Assembly (NCBI GenBank): GCA_964490145.1
Contig: CAZBBS010000073.1
Coordinates: 1-13,885, forward strand
Length of the DNA stretch: 13,885 nt
Direction of reading: 5' to 3'
Origin: Eutrophocola sp964490145
Lineage (GTDB): Bacteria > Pseudomonadota > Gammaproteobacteria > Pseudomonadales > Pseudohongiellaceae
Below, piece after piece: positions 1-7,430 of this stretch. The notes below the pieces were generated by a model. It had not been told where the DNA came from. It searched no databases and saw only the letters and a list, made by a program, of their open reading frames with translations. A program made the position numbers and the translations under genes. Numbering within the stretch: position 1 is the stretch's first letter; each line of letters starts with the position of its first letter.

Positions 1-1219
1 CCCACTCGACTGCCTTTTGCTGCCATTGCGCAGAAACGAAATACCCTGTCGTCATCAGTACCAAAGAAGCCACCAGAACCAGGGCTGGCCGCCTGGCCAA
101 TCCAGACTGCTGCCTGACAGGCAGTTCAATGGTGTAAAGCGTGAGCAGCGCCAGTATCAGGGAGAGCAGCACCATAACAACAAGGCCAACGGCACCTGAC
201 TCGGGAAAAAGAGCCCTGCCCAGCAGCAGCACTGGCCAGTGCCACAGATACCAGGAATACGACCCCTTGCCGATCATCTGCATGGGTTTGCTGCACAGAA
301 GACCGGCCAGTGGCGACTGTCCTGATGAACCTGACAGTATCACCAGGGCGCCACCGACAGAAGGCAGCAGCGCCAGGTAAGACGGATAAAGCATATCCTC
401 GCTGTACAGGATGCTGCACAGAATGATGAGCAGCAATCCCGTCCAGCCCGCGACAACGTTCAACGGCCTCGAAATGGCTGCCACGGATTTGCCGGAAGAA
501 GGCGCATTGCCCATGACAAACAGCATTGCCCCCAGGGCAAACTGCCACCCTCTCGCCGGCATCATGAAGAAACCCCAGAGAGGCCGCGTGTAGGACAAGT
601 ACAGGCAAAGCACCAGGGAGACAATAAAAACCAGCGTGAGATACCGCCTGTAAACCATCAGGGGCGATTTGTGCGCCGGTGCCCGACCAACAGCGAACAG
701 ACCCAGGATGAAAACTGGCCAGATCAGATAAAACTGTTCCTCAACAGCCAGGGACCAGGTATGCAAAAACAGGAAACTTTCAGCCTGCGGTGAAAAATAA
801 TCCAGGTCAGTCAGACTGAAGAAAAAATTGGAAACCCAGAAATATACCGAAGATGCAGACAAGGCCTGGGTCACCTGCTCATAGGGTGAAAGCAGTACAC
901 TGGCTGCCACCGAGGAAACCACCACCATGGTCAGCAAGCCTGGCAGCAGACGTTTTAGCCGCCTGGCGTAAAAATCCAGAAAATCTATTTTCCCCGTGCT
1001 ACCCAGCTCTTTCAGCAGCAGCCCGGTGATCAGGTATCCTGAAAGCACAAAAAAGACATCAACACCGATAAAGCCTCCCTGTAGCCAGGAGACGCCGGCA
1101 TGACAGGCAGCAACTGCCAGAATGGCGATGGCACGCAGACCTTCAATGTCAGGCCGAAAAGCCAGGTGCCGGTAAGCCGCTTCAGGGTGCCCATCTGTAC
1201 GGGGTGTTTCAGTACTCAT
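1..1219 (-). CDS. OafA/YrhL-type membrane O-acyltransferase (acyltransferase family 3), 3' end outside window
   Basis: The first 406 residues of an integral-membrane acyltransferase are visible and no stop is reached. The family transfers acetyl or other acyl groups to sugars of O-antigen, peptidoglycan or secreted glycans. Diagnostic motifs are RPDIEGLR near residues 22-29 followed by the conserved His at about 40, GVDVFFVLSGYLIT at 52-65, an RRLKRLLP patch near 86-93, HTWSLAVEEQFYLIWP at 153-168, and YSWYLWHWPV near 321-330. Roughly ten hydrophobic segments are seen. The last visible one (about 379-395) is followed by a polar stretch, which fits the AT3-SGNH architecture with a periplasmic SGNH esterase-like domain still to come; that part is inferred. 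The ATG at 1219 was chosen because it precedes the conserved N-terminal motif by 21 residues; its ribosome-binding site is weak (GGGA). The gene is divergent from the next one. A role in acylating the glycan made by this locus is inferred from position. Confidence 0.9.
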   Translation of the reverse strand, partial: MSTETPRTDGHPEAAYRHLAFRPDIEGLRAIAILAVAACHAGVSWLQGGFIGVDVFFVLSGYLITGLLLKELGSTGKIDFLDFYARRLKRLLPGLLTMVVVSSVAASVLLSPYEQVTQALSASSVYFWVSNFFFSLTDLDYFSPQAESFLFLHTWSLAVEEQFYLIWPVFILGLFAVGRAPAHKSPLMVYRRYLTLVFIVSLVLCLYLSYTRPLWGFFMMPARGWQFALGAMLFVMGNAPSSGKSVAAISRPLNVVAGWTGLLLIILCSILYSEDMLYPSYLALLPSVGGALVILSGSSGQSPLAGLLCSKPMQMIGKGSYSWYLWHWPVLLLGRALFPESGAVGLVVMVLLSLILALLTLYTIELPVRQQSGLARRPALVLVASLVLMTTGYFVSAQWQQKAVEW

Positions 1220-1429
1220 CGGAATCCCGGTAGCATAAAATCGGATCAAACAGCTGTAGCCATCTTACAGGCATGATGTCTTGAGAATTGTGACCTGCAT
1301 TTAATTCAGCCGCATAAAAATTCATGCGGCATTATGGCATGCCAGCATGTCCATTGCGCTTTTTCAAATGCAGATATCAGGTATCAATGGCGGTATGATG
1401 GCTTCACAAAGCTTCTTCGCATTCATGGC
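1220..1429. other. Divergent intergenic region with palindromes
   Basis: These 210 bases separate the minus-strand acyltransferase from the plus-strand GT4 gene. The interval is AT-richer than its flanks by eye and holds an inverted repeat and a palindrome, listed separately. A TATGAT at 1394-1399 could be a -10 box for the GT4 gene, but there is no good -35 at normal spacing. No sigma-54 element, terminator or RNA gene is visible. Confidence 0.5.
1309..1344. repeat. Inverted repeat plus adjacent perfect palindrome
   Basis: GCCGCAT at 1309-1315 pairs with ATGCGGC at 1324-1330 (7-bp stem, 8-nt loop). Four bases later TGGCATGCCA (1335-1344) is a perfect 10-bp palindrome. Neither is followed by a T tract on either strand, so they do not look like intrinsic terminators. 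Their place between divergent genes fits an operator or a leader-RNA structure; this is inference. Confidence 0.4.
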
Positions 1430-2563
1430 ATGAAAAAGAAAATCATCCTGATTACAACGTCCTACCCCAGAGCAGTCGACGGCAGCGAAGCCGCCGGCGC
1501 TTTTGTCAGAGACTTTGCCCAGGCATTGGCGGCCAAAGCACAGGTGACCGTGCTGGCTCCCGGAACAGATCAGGAATCATTGACACAGGATGCACTGACT
1601 GTCATTCGCTATCTCGCCCCGGACAAACCTCTCTCGCTGCTCAAGCCCTGGAATCCCCTGCACTGGCTGCCAATACTCAGGACACTGGTATCGGGCAAAC
1701 AGGCCTTGTATGAGCACCTGGGAAGCCATCCTGATACGGACCACATCCTTGCTCTCTGGGTGCTGCCATCGGGAGCCTGGGCAAAACAGGCCAACGCGGT
1801 ATTCAATATTCCCTATTCAACATGGGCCCTGGGCAGTGACATCTGGACACTCGGGAAGATCCCGGTGATCAGCAGCATGCTCAGGCGCGTGCTGAACCAT
1901 AGCCGGCATAACTTTGCTGACGGCCTGCAATTGTGTGATGACGTGGAGCGATTGTCCGGCAAAGCCTGCAGCTTTTTGCCAAGCACCCGGGAGTTCAGCA
2001 CCGGTTCCGATACAGGGGCTCACCCCACAGGTGGTCTCAAACTCGCCTTTCTTGGACGCTGGCATCCAAACAAGGGAGCCGACATGCTGATTACCGCCCT
2101 GTCACTGCTGGATGAAGAGGATTGGCAGCACATTGATGAAGTCAGGATCTTTGGCGGCGGCCCTCTGCAGGACAGGATTACCCGGGGAGTCCGGACTCTC
2201 AGGGAAGCAGGAAGGCCGGTTTCCCTGGGAGGCTACCTGGACAGGGACGGGGCGCAGGCACTTTTTTCGTGGTGCGATTACGTGTTGATTCCCTCCCGAA
2301 TAGAAAGCATCCCCGTGGTCTTTTCTGATGCCATGAAAGCTGGCAGGCCCATCATTACCACACCCGTCGGCGACCTTGGACGCCTGGTAAACAAGTACCA
2401 CTGCGGCCTGGTTACCAATGATGCATCAGCAGAAGAATTTGCCAGGGTGCTGCGCCTGGCCAGGAACACCCCTTTGGCAAACTACAAACCCGGGGTAGAG
2501 GAGGCTGCCAGGGATTTTTCCCTGCCTGTCATCGTGGACACCTTCCTGGCCGCTATTGACTAG
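1430..2563 (+). CDS. GT4-family (GT-B fold) glycosyltransferase
   Basis: A 377-residue cytoplasmic glycosyltransferase of group 1 (GT4) that should transfer a sugar from a nucleotide donor to a growing glycan. The N-terminal Rossmann half opens with KKIILITTSYP and a GAFVRDFAQALA helix, typical of GT4 acceptor domains. The C-terminal half starts at LAFLGRWHPNKGADML (205-220) with the usual GR...KG donor-site pattern. The E-x7-E motif is present as E292-x7-D300 (IESIPVVFSD), so the second acid is Asp. The ATG at 1430 is preferred over the in-frame ATG at 1334: the extra 32 residues look unlike GT4 sequence and the family normally starts a few residues before the first beta strand. No strong Shine-Dalgarno is seen at either. 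The stop shares a CTAG with the convergent methyltransferase. The sugar specificity cannot be read. Confidence 0.87.
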   Translation: MKKKIILITTSYPRAVDGSEAAGAFVRDFAQALAAKAQVTVLAPGTDQESLTQDALTVIRYLAPDKPLSLLKPWNPLHWLPILRTLVSGKQALYEHLGSHPDTDHILALWVLPSGAWAKQANAVFNIPYSTWALGSDIWTLGKIPVISSMLRRVLNHSRHNFADGLQLCDDVERLSGKACSFLPSTREFSTGSDTGAHPTGGLKLAFLGRWHPNKGADMLITALSLLDEEDWQHIDEVRIFGGGPLQDRITRGVRTLREAGRPVSLGGYLDRDGAQALFSWCDYVLIPSRIESIPVVFSDAMKAGRPIITTPVGDLGRLVNKYHCGLVTNDASAEEFARVLRLARNTPLANYKPGVEEAARDFSLPVIVDTFLAAID

Positions 2564-3228
2564 CCTTTTGGTTTTTCCAGACAAACACCAATGTGAAGGC
2601 GCGGAAACCCCGTAACCGGCATATTGATAAATCTCAGGGCTGAAATGGCTGTCACCGGTGCAATTTGTGCCAACAGTTCCAGCAAATCCTTGCGACTGAA
2701 GTAATCCACATGCCCACCGGTAGGGGCAAACTTTTTAAGCTTCAACATCCGGCGCAAGCTGATAAGCATATTCAGGTACGGCTCTATCACCACCAGCCGC
2801 CCTCCCGGACGCAGGCTCTCCCAAAGCCTGGCAAGCAAAGCGCTTTGCTGCTGCCGATCCAGATACATCAGCAGGGTGACAACCGTGATGAAGGCATACG
2901 GCTTCTGCGGAATGAAATCGGCAGCACTGCCATGAAAACAGAGCCCAACATTTTTTTCGAACTCCCTGGCGAACTCCTCACAAAACTCGACACCTTCTAT
3001 GCTCAACCCGGTAAAACGCTCCTTGAGCGGCAGCGACAACCGACCAAAGCCGCACCCGACATCCAGCATGTTTTCAGCATCCCCTGGCATACTGGCCATG
3101 AGAAACCGTAAATGCGCCTGGTGCACTGCCTGGTTGAAGGAATCGGGAAAATTTTTAAACAGGACTGCCCGATCCGTGTTCCCCAGGTTGGACTGCCGTT
3201 CATCCCATTGATTCTGGATGTTACTCAT
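2560..3228 (-). CDS. Class I SAM-dependent methyltransferase
   Basis: A 222-residue soluble methyltransferase. Motif I is MLDVGCGFGRLSLPL (about 54-68), with an acidic strand-2 end at GVEFCEEF, a motif-II-like ITVVTLLMYL (about 114-123) and the post-motif LRPGGRLVVIEPY. The last third, with its basic LKLKKF patch, would carry acceptor recognition and matches no subfamily I can name. Its ATG lies 6 bases after the stop of the upstream aminotransferase, so the two are probably translated from one mRNA. A sugar or sugar-lipid O- or N-methyltransferase is a reasonable inference from context; the substrate is unknown. It ends tail-to-tail with the GT4 gene in a shared CTAG. Confidence 0.85.
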   Translation of the reverse strand: MSNIQNQWDERQSNLGNTDRAVLFKNFPDSFNQAVHQAHLRFLMASMPGDAENMLDVGCGFGRLSLPLKERFTGLSIEGVEFCEEFAREFEKNVGLCFHGSAADFIPQKPYAFITVVTLLMYLDRQQQSALLARLWESLRPGGRLVVIEPYLNMLISLRRMLKLKKFAPTGGHVDYFSRKDLLELLAQIAPVTAISALRFINMPVTGFPRLHIGVCLEKPKG

Positions 3229-3234
3229 GGATAT

Positions 3235-4389
3235 TCACCCGGAAACAAGCTGGCGGGTACAGGCAATAATTCGGGCAATCTCACTTTCCGTGAGCGACGG
3301 GCTGAAAGGCAAACTGACCGTAGTACGACCAATCCGTTCAGCTACAGGATAATCGGTTTCCTTCCAGCCGAACTTTTCTCTGTAATATCGATGGGTGGGG
3401 ATGCTCAGGTAGTGAACGCCTGTTCCGATTCCGGCCTGGTGAGCTTTCATCATAAAAGCATCGCGGCTGACAGGCAGGGATTCCTCCAGCAGTATCGGGT
3501 ACAGGTGACAGGCAGGACGCCCCGTACTGTCATCAGCAACCGGCAACTGGACAGGCAGATCAACGAAAGCATCATGATAGATATCGAAAAGCCGTCGACG
3601 CTTTTGCCAGTTGTCTTCGATCCTGCGCAACTGGTGAATACCGATGGCAGCCTGCAGGTCCATCATGTTGTATTTGAAACCGGCCTCGGTAACCTGATAG
3701 TGCTTGTACCCATCATCACTGAATCTGGCCCAGGCATCGGTACTCATACCATGAAGAGCCAGTGTCTTGATGCGGTTGATGGCATCTGCAGATTTGGCGA
3801 TCACCATACCGCCCTCACCTGTCGTCATGTTCTTGGTTGCATAAAAACTGAAACAGCCGTAATCCCCAAAAGTACCCAGGGGCTGCCCCTGAAAGTCGCT
3901 TTCCAGGGCATGGGCGCAATCCTCAATGACCTTGAGTCCATGTCGTGATGCTATGGCCATGATGGCGCTCATGTCGCAGGGATTACCCGAGTAATGTACG
4001 GGAACAATGGCCCGGGTTTTCTCGGTGATGGCCTGCTCAATGGCAGCCGGATCCAGGTTGTATGTGTCCGGAAGAACATCCACCAGCACCGGTTTGCCGC
4101 CAGCATGAATGATGGCGTTAACCGTGGCACAGAAAGTCATTGCCGTGGTGATCACCTCATCGCCCGGCTGGATACCTGCTGCAAGCAGGCTCAGGTGCAG
4201 GGCAGCGGTACAGGAATTCACAGCAGCCACCTGTGATACATCAACCCCTTTGTAACCGGCAAAATCCTGCTCAAACTGCTTCACTTTCGGTCCGGTGCCC
4301 AGCCAGTTTTTGCGCAGGGAATCCACGACCTCGGCAATTTCTGCTTCAAGAATCTCGGGTTTACCGAAAACTATATAGCCAGTACTCAT
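3235..4389 (-). CDS. DegT/DnrJ/EryC1/StrS-family PLP sugar aminotransferase
   Basis: A 384-residue pyridoxal-phosphate enzyme of the family that aminates keto-sugars bound to nucleotides (relatives include ArnB, WecE and PglE). It shows the N-terminal GTGPKVKQFEQDFAGY segment, the substrate and cofactor region VNSCTAALHLSLLAAG, the EVITTAMTFCATVNAI loop, VIEDCAHA with the PLP-ring Asp at about 157, and FYATKNMTTGEGGM with the Schiff-base Lys at about 186. Length is normal for the family and all key residues are present. ATG 4389 is chosen over GTG 4392 because GGAG at 4395-4398 sits 5 bases before the ATG. It lies between the membrane protein upstream (109-base gap) and the methyltransferase downstream (6-base gap). 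No dehydratase or epimerase supplying its keto-sugar lies in the window, so that substrate must come from elsewhere. Whether it makes a 3- or 4-amino sugar cannot be told. Confidence 0.93.
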   Translation of the reverse strand: MSTGYIVFGKPEILEAEIAEVVDSLRKNWLGTGPKVKQFEQDFAGYKGVDVSQVAAVNSCTAALHLSLLAAGIQPGDEVITTAMTFCATVNAIIHAGGKPVLVDVLPDTYNLDPAAIEQAITEKTRAIVPVHYSGNPCDMSAIMAIASRHGLKVIEDCAHALESDFQGQPLGTFGDYGCFSFYATKNMTTGEGGMVIAKSADAINRIKTLALHGMSTDAWARFSDDGYKHYQVTEAGFKYNMMDLQAAIGIHQLRRIEDNWQKRRRLFDIYHDAFVDLPVQLPVADDSTGRPACHLYPILLEESLPVSRDAFMMKAHQAGIGTGVHYLSIPTHRYYREKFGWKETDYPVAERIGRTTVSLPFSPSLTESEIARIIACTRQLVSG

Positions 4390-4498
4390 CACAACTCCGG
4401 GAGAAAGGCAGCAATCACAGGAAATACACTGCCGCTGCCCGGCTACTGTAAATAACTATTCTGCAAAAGTCACAAACCCCGGTCACAGAAATCCGGAT

Positions 4499-5431
4499 TC
4501 AGGATTTTTCAGGCAGGTCCTGCCTGCCCAGCAGCATCAGGGCTGACGGCACGCCCAGTACAACACTGGTCAGGACCATCCCCAGGCGATTGCCCAGCGC
4601 AATAATCAGGGCAACCTCAATATCCACGCCGTAAATTCCCAGCATGGCTACCAGGCTGGCATCATAAGCACCCAGCCCCATGGGAAGCGCTGAAAGAATG
4701 CCGGCAAACACCGCGATTATGCTGATTATAAAAATCTGCAGCGCCGGGACATCCACATCAAGCACCTGGGCCAGCATCAGATGCCTGACGCCGTAAAAGA
4801 GCACATCTATCACCAGGGTCAGACAGATAATGGCAGACAGTTTCGGGGGAACAAGTTTCAGTATTTCCCTTATTTGCCGACCCTTCATCCGCAACAGAAT
4901 AAATGCCAGAACAAGACCGACTCCTGTCACGGAGATGATCAACACCGGGCTCAGAGAGTATTCCAGGTAACCGACAAGCTCAGGCAGCAGCAAGATCAGA
5001 CACAGGGAAACCAGTACCCAGCTGAACAGGTTGAACGCAACATCCACTGTCATGAGTTTGATCACCTTTACCGAGTCAAGATTCAGAAATGTTGTGAGCA
5101 GATACATGCGAAGAGGCAGCCCAAGCTTGAACGGCAGGGAGTAGCTCAGAAGCGCGGTTATATTGAAGCAGGCAAAAATCCGGTGGAAGAACACCCGCCC
5201 GGATTCTGCATGAAAGTTTTTGAGAGCGGTATACAGGGTCCAGCGAACCGGTTCAGCCAGAAAATGCAGGGCATACAGAAAAAAGAGCGGAATCATCACT
5301 GAAGGTGCTTTCAGTCTGCCCAGGCTCGAAATATGCTCCTCACCGGCCATTTGAACCAGTACATAGACTGCTGTCGCCAGAACGGCGACAGTACACAGCA
5401 ATCCGATTATCCGTAATTTTGAAAACAGCAT
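4499..5431 (-). CDS. LPG-synthase-type integral membrane protein (UPF0104/AglD-like)
   Basis: A 310-residue protein with about eight hydrophobic segments. It matches the lysylphosphatidylglycerol synthase membrane-domain family: an early TM segment, an ALHFLAEPVRWTLY helix, LLSYSLPFKLGLPLRMYLL, and near the C-terminus GILSALPMGLGAYDASLVA, which corresponds to the family's S-x-x-P-x-G-x-G-x-x-(E/D) signature. It lacks the cytoplasmic aminoacyl-transfer domain of MprF, so it is unlikely to make LPG itself. Stand-alone members commonly sit in polysaccharide and glycosyltransferase clusters and have been proposed to move lipid intermediates or assist glycan transfer; the role here is inference. 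The ATG at 5431 was chosen; a TTG two codons upstream (5437) is possible, and neither has a clear ribosome-binding site. It is the first gene of a three-gene minus-strand block. Confidence 0.85.
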   Translation of the reverse strand: MLFSKLRIIGLLCTVAVLATAVYVLVQMAGEEHISSLGRLKAPSVMIPLFFLYALHFLAEPVRWTLYTALKNFHAESGRVFFHRIFACFNITALLSYSLPFKLGLPLRMYLLTTFLNLDSVKVIKLMTVDVAFNLFSWVLVSLCLILLLPELVGYLEYSLSPVLIISVTGVGLVLAFILLRMKGRQIREILKLVPPKLSAIICLTLVIDVLFYGVRHLMLAQVLDVDVPALQIFIISIIAVFAGILSALPMGLGAYDASLVAMLGIYGVDIEVALIIALGNRLGMVLTSVVLGVPSALMLLGRQDLPEKS

Positions 5432-5563
5432 GGGCAAGCAATATACAGCAAGGCGGGAACGCTGACACCAGACACTTGCCTGACGAAATCTGTTCGATAA
5501 AGCCGCGGAGGTGTCGACTGAAAAATGTGATGTGCTTGGTCACAGCACCCGGTAAAGATGCAG

Positions 5564-5569
5564 TATACT
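5564..5569 (+). promoter_or_regulatory. Possible -10 box upstream of methyltransferase
   Basis: TATACT at 5564-5569 is one base from the sigma-70 -10 consensus and lies 23 bases before the ATG at 5593, which would give a very short leader. No convincing -35 element is seen at 16-18 bases upstream. The surrounding divergent interval (5432-5592) holds nothing else I can name. Confidence 0.25.
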
Positions 5570-5592
5570 GCCCTTTTCCGGAGAGCCCATGC

Positions 5593-6333
5593 ATGTCAGA
5601 AGATGAAAAATTCCAGGCATTTTATGCACAGGAAGCCGCCGTATACGAGCAGACAAGGTATGAAACCGGGTATGGCAGGTTATTCCGGAAACTGCACCAC
5701 CACATCCTGAATACAGCCCTTGCCACAGTGGACAAAAAAGCCCGTTGCCTGGAGGTGGCCTGCGGCACCGGCCATACCACCCAGGTGCTGGTCGAACACT
5801 TCGAGAAAATCACAGCCTGCGATCTGACACCGGAAATGATGTCAAAAAACCGGTTTGGTAAATCACCGGACCAGGTAACCTATCTGCAGGCCAATGCCTT
5901 TGCCCTGCCTTTTCCCGACAACAGCTTTGATGTACTGATCTCCACGCGTTTTCTTCACCTGTTCGAATGGCCTGATCAACAAAGACTGTTCCAGGAGTTC
6001 CACAGGGTTCTGGCACCCGGAGGCAAGCTGATCATCGACTTCGACAACATCATCGCCCGCTGGCTGTACGTCATACCACACGTGCTCTACAACCTGGTCA
6101 GATACCAGAGGCTTGCCCCCTTTTCCATTTACAACTTTCCCGGCAAAACCGCTCGCGCCATCGAGGCAACCGGTTTCGACTCCCCCAACATCGAAGGCAT
6201 CGCCGGCTGGCACCTGGTATTACTGACCAAATTTTCCAGCGCTTTTGCCTTTCGTGCCGGGCTCTGGCACCGTCGCCCGCTTCGGTTTCTGGCTGAACAG
6301 TTTATGGTAGTTTCCACCAAGCCCCGTACCTGA
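5593..6333 (+). CDS. Class I SAM-dependent methyltransferase (Methyltransf_11/UbiE type)
   Basis: A 246-residue methyltransferase. Motif I is CLEVACGTGHTTQVL (52-66), the strand-2 acid is in TACDLTPEMM, a QANAFALPFPDNSFDVLIS segment carries motif II, and LAPGGKLIIDFDN is the motif-III region. The order and spacing match UbiE/COQ5-like small-molecule methyltransferases. The C-terminal third contains a hydrophobic stretch (IIARWLYVIPHVLYNLV) that could dock to the membrane or to a lipid-linked acceptor. The reading frame stays open upstream to 5305, but ATG 5593 is preceded by GGAG (5580-5583) at 9 bases and begins a normal MSEDEKFQAFYA start, so it was chosen. Its TGA overlaps the next ATG by one base (TGATG at 6331-6335), indicating translational coupling with the glycosyltransferase. 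The substrate is unknown. Confidence 0.87.
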   Translation: MSEDEKFQAFYAQEAAVYEQTRYETGYGRLFRKLHHHILNTALATVDKKARCLEVACGTGHTTQVLVEHFEKITACDLTPEMMSKNRFGKSPDQVTYLQANAFALPFPDNSFDVLISTRFLHLFEWPDQQRLFQEFHRVLAPGGKLIIDFDNIIARWLYVIPHVLYNLVRYQRLAPFSIYNFPGKTARAIEATGFDSPNIEGIAGWHLVLLTKFSSAFAFRAGLWHRRPLRFLAEQFMVVSTKPRT

Positions 6334-7430
6334 TGAAGGTTCTTATCGTTGCTCCCCGATTTTGCTCCCCCTGGACTGAAGGCCGGAAAATATTTGTCCG
6401 GGACCTGATCGAACAGGCAGCAGTTCACTGGGAACTCTGCGGCCTGGTCACATTTGATCCTGGAGAAACCTCCTCCCTGCCCGCCGACTTCATTGCACAT
6501 GAAACACGCCATGCCAGGGAGCATTTGCTGTTTCCCGCCAACGCCCTTCCGGCCGCACTGACCAGTATGAAACCGGACCTTGTGTGTTATTTCCCTTTTG
6601 GGGCCTTTAACGGCTTACGGGGTATGGCCAATCTGTGGTCAATATGGAAGATCTCCCGACTGTGCCGTCAGGCCGGCATTCCGGTCATGACCCTGATGTA
6701 TTCCCTCACCATGGAAGCCAATTCATGGTTTCACCAGCTATTTCTCCGGGATGTTTATTTCAACCAGCATGGTGATGGTGCCCGCGGGATTCGCTTCGGC
6801 GTGAAGTTTCCCGACAGCGATTTCCGTTTTGACCTGAAGCAATCACCAAGGCGACTGCTGTTTATGGCTGGAGCCTCACACTTTAACGCCGAACGACTGG
6901 ACTACGTCCTGGATGTCAGGGGACTGCGCATTTTGCTGAAGGCCGGTAAGGCACTTCAACGGTCAGGCTACCAACTGGTTACAGCCATCCCCTTTCTGGA
7001 GCAGGCAGAGGCTTGCGCTGCACTGCGTAATCATCCAGACAACACCTGGAACACGGAAAACCTGATCTTCCGCAATGAAGTGTCCAAACCTGATATTTAC
7101 AAGGATTGCTGCGCCTTTGTTTTTCCCTATGGGCAGGAAGAAAAGCAGTTCGTGCCAACATCCGTGGTTGAGGCCATGCACTACAGGGTACCGGTGATTT
7201 TGCCAGACCTTGCTTTTCTTTCCCCCTTCATCACGGACACTCCCAGGGCACTTGTGTATCAAGCAGGCGACATGGATTCACTGCTGGCCAGTGTTGGTCA
7301 ACTGGATACCATGCCGGGTGAAGTGGAAAGGATGTGTGAAGAGGCCGCCAGGTTTGTCGACTCGGAATACCATATCGCCAACACCGTTCAGGATATAGAA
7401 ACATCCCTCGCTGCAACAGCCAGAAACTAG
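6333..7430 (+). CDS. Divergent GT-B (GT4-like) glycosyltransferase
   Basis: A 365-residue protein with a GT4-like outline. It has an N-terminal MKVLIVAPRF strand with a GRKIFVRDLIEQAA helix, a central linker near LLFMAGASHFNAERLD (175-190), and a C-terminal donor half ending in FVFPYGQEEKQFVPTSVVEAM and VPVILPD. The second Glu of the E-x7-E motif is present (E280), but the residue eight positions before it is Gln272, so the motif is Q-x7-E. This and weak similarity elsewhere suggest a divergent subfamily; activity is likely but not assured. It is translationally coupled to the upstream methyltransferase (one-base overlap), so the two probably act on the same glycan. The stop shares a CTAG with the convergent GT2 gene. 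Confidence 0.75.
   Translation: MKVLIVAPRFCSPWTEGRKIFVRDLIEQAAVHWELCGLVTFDPGETSSLPADFIAHETRHAREHLLFPANALPAALTSMKPDLVCYFPFGAFNGLRGMANLWSIWKISRLCRQAGIPVMTLMYSLTMEANSWFHQLFLRDVYFNQHGDGARGIRFGVKFPDSDFRFDLKQSPRRLLFMAGASHFNAERLDYVLDVRGLRILLKAGKALQRSGYQLVTAIPFLEQAEACAALRNHPDNTWNTENLIFRNEVSKPDIYKDCCAFVFPYGQEEKQFVPTSVVEAMHYRVPVILPDLAFLSPFITDTPRALVYQAGDMDSLLASVGQLDTMPGEVERMCEEAARFVDSEYHIANTVQDIETSLAATARN

Noticed and set aside
1309..1330. Inverted repeat as an intrinsic terminator
   Set aside because: There is no U tract on either strand, and it lies between two gene starts rather than after a gene end.
1334..1429. In-frame N-terminal extension of the GT4 gene to the ATG at 1334
   Set aside because: The 32 extra residues do not resemble a GT4 start or a signal peptide, and the ATG overlaps a palindrome with no ribosome-binding site.
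3112..3948. 278-codon plus-strand open frame
   Set aside because: It is a shadow of the aminotransferase and methyltransferase genes, both of which carry full family motifs; the shadow protein shows none.
5305..5592. Open frame running upstream of the second methyltransferase
   Set aside because: It is antisense to the start of the membrane-protein gene, contains no family motif, and the ATG at 5593 has a good ribosome-binding site.
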